DNA of 53,888 bases, taken from Chara braunii (Eukaryota > Streptophyta > Charophyceae > Charales > Characeae). Positions 9,486-18,289 of the stretch are shown piece after piece. The position numbers were made by a program, and so were the translations under genes. The first letter of the stretch is position 1, and every line of letters starts with the position of its first letter. The notes under the pieces are model-generated. The model was not told the DNA's origin. It did not search any database and saw only the letters and a program-made list of their open reading frames with translations. The DNA is taken from contig BFEA01000052.1 in NCBI GenBank assembly GCA_003427395.1, positions 1,462,661 to 1,516,548 of the forward strand. Direction: 5' to 3'.

Positions 9486-9940
9486 GCTGCCGAATTTTTA
9501 CGGTGGCGGCATCAAGGCTTATCAACTGTGGTGCGGGAGCGCTGCTAAAATTCTACGGCAGCGATTCCGGTTTTCTCGGCAGTGGTGCGGGAGCGCTGCC
9601 GAAATTCTACGGCAGCGATTCCGGTTTTTCGGCGGTGGTACGGGAGCGCTGCCAAAATTCTACAGCGACGATTTTGGTTTTCTCGGCGGTGGTGCGGGAG
9701 CGCTGCCGAAATTCTACGGCAGCGATTCCGGTTCTTCGGCGGTGGTGCTGGAGCGCTGCCAAAATTCTACAGCGGCAATTCCGGTTTTCTCGGCGGTGGT
9801 GCGGGAGAGCTGCCGAAATTCTACGGCGGCAGTTCCGGGTTTTTTGGCGGAAGTGGCGAAGTGCTACCGAAATTCCACGGCGGTGACTCCGGTATTACCG
9901 GCGGTGGTGCGAAAGCGCTGTCGGAATTTTCGGTAGTGAC
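9486..9940 (+). repeat. 54-bp minisatellite, a hairpin in most units
   Basis: Nine units begin at about 9486, 9541, 9595, 9648, 9702, 9755, 9809, 9863 and 9918, spaced 53-55 bp. The best units pair CGCTGCCG with CGGCAGCG around an AAATTCTA loop. Others keep shorter or wobble-paired stems, such as CGCTG/CAGCG at 9647 and GCTGCCG/CGGCGGC at 9809. Spacers read TTCCGGTTTTCTCGGCGGTG. Because the period is near 54, several plus frames remain open as Gly/Ala/Ser-rich repeats; being open in several frames with no supporting motif, they are not credible proteins. The GCTGCCGAAATTY core recurs at 13550-13850 and 35930-36300. Confidence 0.9.
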
Positions 9941-9959
9941 GCAAAGGTTATCAGTGGTG

Positions 9960-12369
9960 ATATTTATACATTGAGCGGCAACCGGACCTTAGTGTAGGGA
10001 GGGTGCCACTGGAGTGGGGGATTTGAGGTGACACAAATTTGACGGCGCAATAACGCAGTGACGACAGAAGCAATTGGCAGTGACATTTACTGAAAAGTAA
10101 GTGAGGGGGTGTTGTGGCAGGTGGTCGCAGCAAGAGCACTTTGGTGACGACTGGAGACGACCACCGTCACGTCAACAGGAGCGTAATTTTATACGGTCTT
10201 CTTGAGTGCACCATACTACTTCACTCAAGGTTAGTGGTCAGTTAAATTGACTCAGTTTCCTTCACACCTGAGTGAACCCACACTTGCTTTGACCTGTTTT
10301 TACTGAATGTTCATTGAAAAAGGGAAGAGGGTGCGTGTTCTTGCGTGTATGACTGGGAGTCTGACAATAGTAAAGGAATGCATGATAGTTTGTATGTCAT
10401 TAGGTTTTGACCGCAGGTACGGCGTGTGGGCTGAAATGGATGATGGTGATGATGGTGAAAGGATGGTTGTTTTCTCATCTCCATGCTTATGGATGTATGT
10501 AAACTAAAGTGAAAAGAAGACAACAAAAAATAAGCGACCACAAAGAAGAGAAACCTTGATGGACATAAATTTTCTCCCAAGGTCACCTATTCTTGCCCGA
10601 ATGACCTCTTCGTCTATGCCCGTCTGTCTAAATGACTTTCTCTTATGTGTTCTTTCTTCCTTTCGTTTAAGTTACTCTTGACGTCAGACGGCAAGAATTT
10701 GCTCGTCCGCCGGGTAGGTGTTTTTCCTTTCTTCTAGGAGGCATTTGGGGCGGGGGTTCGTTGCCTTAGGGGCCGGCCCTGTTATCGACTCAGAGTGGAC
10801 CGCTTTGCGGGGGGGTACCATGCCGATTCAGTGGAGACGGCCCGACTTCTGAGATCCGAGCCTTGTGCTCAGGCGAGGAGGAGGAGTATCCCAGACCACC
10901 TCCTAGGGGGATGGACAAAAGTGTCTGCACGGACGGACTTAAGGTTCTTGGTGCCTTGCGTAAGGAGGAACTGCCATAGCATTCCTTTGGTGGTCATTCT
11001 AGGGGCCACTGACGTATGGGAAACTAGTGCCACAAGCAGCCCAGTTTGTGTCCTACTAGCCAAACGGGGTGTATTTAGACACCCCAAACGTGGCTGGCCG
11101 TGCCATAAGAAGCACCTGGCCAGATTTCGGTGGTAGATCCATTTGATTCTGTTCAACCGAAGGAGGCAGCAATACGGGGTAAGTTGCGGGGCCGGAGGGT
11201 GGGCTGCAGGGTGAATATCTGCTGGGCCGGGTGCGTTAGAAAACAGCAGAGGGTCGGCTTCCACGAGAGAAGGGGGATTACGGGCGCTGTTGCGGATGTT
11301 GAACGTGGATTGTGGTAGTCGTAGGAGTGAGTTATGGCCGTCGTGATATCAGAGTATTGTTGTTTGGCTGGCTATGAAGTCATCGCCGTCGTGCTTTGAG
11401 GCTTCTCGGCTGTGCGTTTTCGTACCGGCAGGATGATTCTGGAAGAGGGGAAGGGGTGTGTTATGCAGTAAAAAGGGTTGCTGCCGATGCTGCTATTGAC
11501 CTTCAAGGAGCTGTTTTTTCCACAGACGCCTGCGACATCCTTTTAAGTACTGTGATCTCTTCGTAACAGACTGTTGTTGCAACCTGCACTGGCATTATTG
11601 AGGAGTCGCTCATGGGTTTGCGGGTTGTTGCTACCAGTGCTGGACAGCGAAATGCTGAGCAAGCTGCTGTTGTAACGTGAGTGGGTAGTAGTGAAGGGGT
11701 CTTATTGGTGCGACTTGGGCGGCCGTTAAAGAAGTTGACCTCAACAATTGGGTTTCTGTTGTAACAAAGTTGTCACTCTTGGTCGTCGTTGCGGGGCCCT
11801 CCGGCGTACCAAGGTATCAAGGCCCTCTCGCGCGAGTCTGAGAGCGTCATCCTTATATCTAAGCGGCTCAAATTTCCCTCTGTCTACCCTTCTTACTCTA
11901 CGTCTAGTATTCTTCTGAGAGGAGGGCGGCAGGCGGGGTTGCAACCCTTAGGACCGTATCAAGACTCTGTGGGGAGTCAGCCCACCGATTGCAGGAGCTC
12001 TACCGGGACTCAGGAGGAGTCCTGGAGGCAGGGAACTGAGCGGTAATTCCCTGACTCTCTCTATAAACTCAGTTATAACCCCTATTTGTACATCTTTCTA
12101 CGTTTGACTGAGTGTATCGCGTGAATCTTGTACTCTGATTTTGGTTTGACTTTCAGGACGTGACCTCAAACTAAATAAAGGAATGTGTGTGCAATGTCAG
12201 TTTCAGATTTGTTGGTTGTCTGAAAGCAGATTGTGAACAAAGGAAGTTGCATCTGGGGGAAGGTTGGGAGGAAGGCAGTATTGTGTGCAGTTTGACTGGG
12301 TCGCCTAGGCTGGGAGGTCCCCATAAGTCTGGGGAAGCCCAACGCTTGTTTATTTTGGCTTGCATGGAG
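9960..12369. other. Non-coding interior with further hairpins
   Basis: No coding-like frame; the longest (10795-11136 plus and 10869-11264 minus) overlap and show no motif. Clear hairpins are 10201-10208/10222-10229 (8 bp), 12006-12010/12018-12022 and 12029-12035/12047-12053 (7 bp). A possible early member of the next repeat family, with a CCATAAGTCTGG loop, lies at about 12317-12345. Confidence 0.5.
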
Positions 12370-13236
12370 CATCAGGCCGCTCTATAAGTTTAGGTGGCAT
12401 GATGGCTTTGGAGGCTGGGAAGTCCCCAGTGCTGCGAATTGCATGGAGGGTTAGGACGCTCTATAAGTTTAGGTGACCTGACTGCTCTGACTTGCGAGGG
12501 TTTGATTGTGGTTGATTTTCAGGGGCTCAGGGCATTCAATAAGTTTTGGTGCCTTGAGTTGCCTTGTTTCCTTTTTTGGGTTTTCTCAGTTCTTTGGTTT
12601 CTGAACGAGGAGGCTGAGCTGTTCTATAAGTTTAGGTAGCTCAGTCACTTCCTGCATTTATTTGAGGAAGTGAACTTGGCAAAAAGCAGATTGTTCAGTA
12701 AGTTCATATGCTCCAGCCCAATGCCACACACACGATGGTCCAGAGAGAAAGGAATCAGGTGGAGAGGCAGACCCTTCTGTAAGTTCAGGGGGTTTAACTC
12801 AAGGCCTCGTATAGACTGGAACCCAAAGGCTATAACTTGGTTATACTTTATTAATATCTTATTAAAAAGAGGCTAGTCAGATACGGGTTCCATAAGATTG
12901 GATGGTCTGGCTATAGCTTATCATAATTTGAAGGGAGTATAATTAAGATATGTAATTGAAGGTAACTTGGGTCGGCTGAGCATTGTTTCTAAGATGAATG
13001 GCTCGGTCCTACGCCCACCTTGAAGATTAATAGTTAAGATATATATATATAACTTGGCTATTTAAACAGTTCAGGGCGACTAGAGGGGTCTAGTCATATG
13101 CCCAAAGAAGAGAGAAGTAGTTGTGCCCTCTGTTTTGTGTATATTTGGTTAAGTCAGATGCGCTCTATAAGTTTAGGTGATCTGACTTTAGGCCTGGCTA
13201 AGTTGGGCGCGCTCTGTAAGTTCAGGTGGCCTAACC
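12370..13236 (+). repeat. Family of hairpins with a conserved TCTATAAGTTTAGGT loop and variable arms
   Basis: The loop phrase recurs at about 12380, 12459, 12535, 12621, 12777 (as TCTGTAAGTTCAGGG), 12889 (as TCCATAAGATTGGAT), 13162 and 13211. Flanks differ between copies yet pair: CATCA/TGATG (12370/12400, with an inner GCC/GGC), GTTAGG/CCTGAC (12450/12477, one U.G), CTCAGGGCA/TGCCTTGAG (12526/12550, one G.U), CTGAGCT/AGCTCAG (12614/12638), TAGTCAGAT/GTCTGGCTA (12874/12905, two wobbles), AAGTCAGAT/ATCTGACTT (13151/13180) and GTTGGGC/GCCTAAC (13202/13229, one G.U). Weaker copies lie near 12690 and 12770. A separate hairpin is at 13078-13095. Confidence 0.8.
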
Positions 13237-13539
13237 TATGCCTTAGATAAGTTGGGTATAAAAGGGTAACTCACAGAGGGAGCATGAACTATTGTTTGCT
13301 AAGGTTGGTGAGAGTACTTACCCTTGTGGTTTGGCCTGCATGTGACTGAGGGAAGCCACTACTTGGTCCGAGTTTCAATTTGATCGGTGGTTGTTTTAGT
13401 TGCTCGCCACGTTCTAGAGCCATAGGAGTTAGTTTCGATTCCTGCATTTTCTGAGCTAAGTTTTTTTCTTAGATCAATTCTCGCATTTTCTGAGATCTTT
13501 TGTTATACTTGGCCTTGTATAAATTTTGGTAAGCTACTT

Positions 13540-13850
13540 TCTCTACGGGATGCGCTGCCGAAATTTCTGCAAATCCAAGGAGTTAGTCAAATCCTGCCTT
13601 TTCAAAGTTCAACTTGTCTGAAATTTTTATGGCTTAGTAAAAATCTGGAAAGTCTCATTTTCTAAAGGGAGTGTTGTCCAAATTTTTGCTAATTCAGGGA
13701 GTTAGACAAAATTGGACTTTGGAAAGTCAAAGACTATTTCTGTTTTCATATTTGAGTTGATATAAACTCTGGAAAGACACTTTTTCTACGGGAAGCGCTG
13801 CCGAAATTTTCTTAGTTTAAAGGAGTTAGATTATATTTTGACAGGTGGCG
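13540..13850 (+). repeat. About 120-bp tandem repeat before or within the 3' LTR start
   Basis: Three diverged units each read roughly TTTCTACGGGAAGCGCTGCC, then GAAATTT and GGAGTTAG. Homologous units lie at 35890-36300 in element 3, where CTTCC/GGAAG arms form short hairpins. The GCTGCCGAAATT core is that of the 54-bp minisatellite. The middle unit supplies the proposed LTR start at 13675. Confidence 0.7.
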
Positions 13851-15538
13851 ATTCTGGCGATCCACCCTGAATAGGGAAGATTCTGTCATTAGTCTACCTT
13901 TGCTTTGGGCACTGGCTTAAGAAGTAGGCTTAGACCTAGTTAGCAGATAGCTTGAGTAAGAATGTGCTATGGAGGTTCATCCCCCATATGCTGATGATTT
14001 AGCTTGGGCATTGACCTGGTTTATGGTTCAGGCCTTTCTTGGACTGTCGATTCAGGACTTGGACTAGTTTCAGCTTGATCCTACGAGGATCATCTTCTGT
14101 TATCACTGATAACAGGTCGGTTGCCGATTCGTCGGCTTGCGATTCAACTCCAGTTCACTCTTGCCACTCAACCTAAAGGCTTTAGCCCTCTGATTTGAAT
14201 TGTTTCATTGTGTTTTTACCCGGACTTTATTGAATGGTCATTTAACAGAAGTACTGAGTATTTATTTTGGGGAGTTGCACAAGAGTGAGACTTGAATGGC
14301 TAAAGCAAGGGGGTATGAGCATAGAGAATGGTTGAAGTTGACCCCGTGTAGTGTGTTGACTTTTTTTTTATCTTTGATGTGATTGCAGGTATGGTTGTGG
14401 TTCGGACTCTGGATGTGACTGCCTGCGATTACATACATATATGGCTGAGAGGAGTCTCACTGTGACTATGAGAAGTGGTCGTCCTATAGTAGTAGCCCTC
14501 TATACATATGTGTGTATATATATATATATATATCGAGTGTTTCGTGCGGCCTATTGTGACCGCACGTAAGGGTTAAACAAATTATGTGTTTTAGAGAAAA
14601 GGGTCGAGATTCAAGGTCCTTGTCCAGGACATCCCAAGCCCTAGACTCTGCAGGGAAGGAATCTGCCCTCGTGCAGAGCCTATTTGCTTTGCCTGCGGAG
14701 ACACTTAGACCAAAGGCTAGAGGTCTCGCGGCGGCTGCACGACTATTCCTTCAGCCGTGCAATGTGGTAAGGGATTAGACCCTCACGACACTTCGAGTCT
14801 GACACTTGAGTGTCATAAGNGGTACTCGGATCCACGAGGGACCGCTTGATTATGGGCAGTACATAGTACGCCATCATTGCGACTGCTTGCGTACGCTTGC
14901 ATTGCGAGTCGATATGAGTAGACCCTGCGTCTGCGCGGTTTTATACCGAGCCTCGCGCGCGACGCCCATTTGATTTCCACATCGAAAAGTTATGGGTTGG
15001 CTACCGAGGGGCTAGGAGCGTTGTCGCGTTGTTTGTGTTGTGCCGTGTTATATGGGTGTGTGTGTGTGTTTTATTTTTGTGTTCGTAGAGTGGTGTGTGC
15101 GTGGTGTGTGGGATGCGTCCTAGTCGACCGACGACGAACCGCGCTTGGGACTTCAGTCCCCCAAGATGTCGGTTCGCGTGCGGGCTCGATAGGCGTATTA
15201 CCGCGCGTACCCCGTATGCTACAGCGAATGAGAAACGCCCTCGGCTGGTCCACCTCTGCGATTGCAACTGATTAACTTTCGTATTGTGGACAAGTAGCTC
15301 GGCGGGGATACGTCCTCTGAAGGGAGGTGACAGCTCCCGTAAGGTGGAGGTAAGTTGTGCCTCGCGTAGGCCCTATCCTGTCGTAGGGGCTCGCGAGAGG
15401 TATGGTTGACGCACTCGGCCAAAGCGGCCTAAGGAAGCCCCTTTTGTGTGTTCGTAACGAGGTTGGTCCAACTCCTGCGTGACGCGGCCGAGAGGGTCCC
15501 GCGCTGGCGTGTGTGGTGCCGGACCGATGCGCTCGACA
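13675..15538 (+). repeat. 3' LTR of element 1 (left edge proposed)
   Basis: The right end is fixed by identity to 1-99 and ends TCGACA. The left edge is inferred: AAAGGGAGTGT, purine-rich, precedes TGTCCAAATTT, and in element 3 the matching place reads AGGGGGAGGTGT then TGTCGAAATTT, complementary to TCGACA. The length would be about 1.86 kb. Sequence from 14600 aligns with 37090-37973. Hairpins at 14543-14566 (CGTGCGG/CCGCACG) and 14800-14815 (TGACACT/AGTGTCA) lie inside; the second is kept in the element 3 LTR. TA and GT microsatellites lie at 14512-14533 and 15055-15069. A single N is at 14820. Short ORFs inside are not credible. Confidence 0.6.
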
Positions 15539-15569
15539 GTGCGGAGATGAATGGGTTATCGGATCATCA

Positions 15570-16905
15570 GGAGAACACCGTGGTCATCATTTGTGCATCT
15601 TGTTCCCGGATGGCCACGTGTTCTTCCGGGGTTACTCCATCTCGAATGTCCTGCCATGGCACAAATTTCGTGGCGATCTTAATCCCAAGTACATTTTTCG
15701 AGGCGCTCAGGGGGTTGCAAAGAGTTGATCTCTGCCCCTAAGCGTTATGGGCGAATCTCTTTCGCAGGTGTCAATAATGATTTCGAAAGATCCGAAATAT
15801 CGCAGTAGTGCCTTTTGTCGTTATATCGGGCGAGAAGAGGAGAGATCTCTTCATACAGGGTTTGAGGGGGTTCCAAAGAGTCGATCATCCTCGAAATTTG
15901 TACGAGAGGTTCTCCCATAATCATTGCCTGTGTTCTTCGCAAATCTTGGTTAATCCTGCTCAAGGTTCGAGCATTTGTCCGTTGTACGAGGTAATGGATA
16001 CGTTATCGTGCCATTTCCAAGATTACGGGATCATCCTCATCATCACTGTTGTCGGCGTCCTTAGACGTCTGCCCATTGTCCCAGGTAATCATACGAAGGG
16101 TCCCTGTCATGGCGAGAGAAACCCGTTGGGCTATGTTAGCAGTAGTACGCAAAGTCGGTCTCATCGGTACAACATAGGGTTTTCCTCCCGTATTTCGGAG
16201 GATAATCGATCGTTTTTTGAAGTCCCGATTGACTCGCAGCGCTACCAGGGCGGGAAGGCCAAAAAGAACGTCGTAAGTATTGACATCCAATACTACAACG
16301 TCGCCCAAAGCATGCACCTTTCCTAATCGAAAAGCAACGTTAGTCATTCGTCCCATTGTCTTAATATTTTCTTCATCTGCAGAGACGAGCTGATCTTTTT
16401 CTGTTAGCACAATTAGATCGTTCTTTCTTCCTGCTTTTTAAACTATCCGTAGCGAAATGGCCAAAACAACGGCTCCTGAATCGATGATGGCGTTATACGG
16501 GACTCCCCATACTTTGATATCGCATTCCGCGGATTTCCATGGGATTGGTTTGATCCACAGGAAGTGATCATCTTTTTGCATCAGCCCTATGCGTATGGGA
16601 TCGGAAGCGCCTGCGGCATTTTCGTCTAGCATTGGTCCTTTCGTTTTCGGGTTGGTCGTTCTGGCAAGGGCAAATCGTTTTCGATTCACTTCGCAATGCT
16701 GCAGCATACGTTCGTTAGCTTGTTTTGATATCGAAAGCAAATGGCCAATCGGAAGAGGAATCCGATGGTCAAATGCACGGACGATGTTTAGGACATCGAT
16801 CTCGCCAATGACGAAGGTGGGTCTTTCCGACTCCATTTCCCCTGGAGAGGGTCGCCATTCCGCCACTTCTTTCTGTTTTGGTGCAGGTCTGATTGTCCCG
16901 ATCAT
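15570..16905 (-). pseudogene. Retropepsin and start of pol, element 2
   Basis: The first frame (16905-16438, 155 residues) ends with an aspartic protease flap-and-active-site region: a strand, then Ile-Ile-Asp-Ser-Gly-Ala near its C-terminus, the D-S-G catalytic triad. A second frame (16410-16003, 135 residues) carries the usual second half, Tyr-Asp-Val-Leu-Phe-Gly-Leu-Pro, followed by an acidic tail. A frame break of about 30 bp lies between. Further left, 15963-15745 and about 15690-15570 still read as charged linker typical of the protease-RT spacer, with breaks. The family cleaves Gag-Pol; this copy cannot encode an intact enzyme. Confidence 0.7.
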
Positions 16906-16965
16906 TCCAAGCCCCGGGTACCCAAGTGAGACATACTGATCTAATGGAATGAGTTCAGGAGCCTC

Positions 16966-18120
16966 TTATGTGGCAGCTAACGTACTTCGTTCGCCTTCCA
17001 TTTCTTCCATTAGAGCTTCCACCCGTCCACGTCCATTAGCGATAGGGGCCGCCGCCATTGGTGCGACCCCGACCCGTGGTTGTGGGGGTCGATGAGGGCA
17101 ATCTCGGGCTAAATGGCCCGGTTGATGGCATGCGTAACAAACGTTCAAATTATTCGCGGCCCCTCCGATAACCGGCGCCGAGGCCAGCCCTTGTTGGATT
17201 GGGGCGGCGCGTATAGCGATGGGCCGCATATTTCTCATCATAGCCTCCAGTCGAGCATTATGCTCTCGTTGTTCCTTTTTGCTTTCCTGGATTAGGCTAA
17301 TTGGTGTTTTGGTTAGTTCCAAAATGACGGTCGACTCGTTCGACCGTACGAGGTTCTCGATCGGTGGTGGGGGTGCCGTCATTACAGGTGCTGGCATCCC
17401 AGGAACGGGGATGCTCGTAATCGCACTCGGGGCCGGTCGTTTAGGGGATACCTGTTCCAAATAGGTAACAAGGCCGGACACGAACCTCATGTTTTCAAAC
17501 TTGTTTTGCAATCCGGCCAGCTCAGCTTTTGCCCTCGCAAGTTCGAACGAGTCTCCTTCCTTAGGATAGTCTTCTCCTTCTAGGAAAACGCCGCGAACTT
17601 TCGTTCCGTTTCTTCTGCAGCGGCCATGATCTGTTGCAGCGTATGATTGATGGGGGATAACTGTTTTCGCAGTTTCGCCCTCATCGTTCGGCTGCGAAGC
17701 CCTTCCTACCTGCTCGCCTCATTCTGTCTTTACAAACATTCGGTAGAACCGATTTCTATATTCTGTGACGGACTCAAGGGGTTTTTGAATGCGATCTTTA
17801 ATCATGAAAAGCGCTTGCTCCGGATGGATGTAATCAAATCTGTTCAAAAAATCTCGCTCGAAGGTCGGAAGATCTACCCACACATAGGTACTGAACCAGT
17901 GATGAGGGTCCCCTCCTAATCGAGCGGGAATGTTCACCTGAGCTTCATTATCGTCATACTGCCGAGCCCAGAGCGTGGCTAGCCATGCTCCAGCAAGATG
18001 TTGTGCGGGATCAAATAGATAGAGATCGGGTGGCGTCATGGGAGTCCGTGCTCGTGGCGCGGGTTGATTAGGATTTTGTTGTTGATTCGGGTTTTGCTGC
18101 TGATTCGGATTGGCATTCAT
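16966..18120 (-). pseudogene. gag: Gag of element 2 with CCHC zinc knuckle
   Basis: The N-terminal frame (18120-17719, 133 residues) starts with an Asn/Gln/Pro-rich tract and continues into a retrotransposon gag-type capsid domain, with a Trp-containing helix followed by the typical FLNRF and YRNRFYRM-like segments. The C-terminal frame (17511-16966, 181 residues) has a Pro-rich linker, a Gln/Glu-rich helix and one CX2CX4HX4C zinc knuckle at its residues 125-138. The frames are separated by about 200 bp with breaks, so the copy is decayed. The ATG at 18120 lies about 150 bp downstream of the primer site, a normal leader length. Confidence 0.75.
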
Positions 18121-18267
18121 GTTGACTGCCCGTCGATTAGCCGATCTGCTTCTGGTGACGACGGGGTCGCGTCTATGCGCGTTCTGGGGTCGAGGTCGCC
18201 CTCAGTTAGCCAGAGCGCTCAACTACAGTGTTACCGATCCTTCAACCCAGCCACGTCACGGTGTCGG

Positions 18268-18279
18268 GCTCCGATACCA
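18268..18279 (-). promoter_or_regulatory. Primer-binding site, initiator tRNA-Met type
   Basis: The minus strand reads TGGTATCGGAGC, one change from the plant consensus TGGTATCAGAGC. It lies between the gag start and the proposed LTR, as expected. Confidence 0.7.
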
Positions 18280-18289
18280 ACCTCACGCC

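Larger units (their letters stand above)
1..15538 (+). mobile_element. Element 1: giant non-autonomous LTR retrotransposon (LARD/TR-GAG-like)
   Basis: The first 99 bases match 15440-15538 with six differences, so they are the ends of the two LTRs of one element; its left edge lies outside the window. A tRNA-Asp-type primer site follows directly at 102-120. Between the LTRs I find only a hypothetical ORF (1246-1965) and a decayed gag-like frame ending in a zinc knuckle (2168-3679). No protease, reverse transcriptase, RNase H or integrase motif is visible. About 10 kb of the interior is non-coding and dense in hairpins and tandem repeats. Gag-only or empty large elements are known in plants as TR-GAG or LARD. 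The placement near Tat/Athila rests on the primer site alone. Confidence 0.8.

Noticed and set aside
9486-9940. CRISPR-like array
   Set aside because: Units are contiguous 54-bp tandem repeats without unique spacers, in eukaryotic retroelement DNA.
9218-9974. Overlapping Gly/Ser/Ala-rich ORFs of 130-222 residues
   Set aside because: They arise because the 54-bp repeat has a period divisible by three; several frames are open at once and none has a motif.
10795-11264. Plus and minus ORFs of 113 and 131 residues
   Set aside because: They overlap on opposite strands, show no motif and lie in the non-coding interior of element 1.
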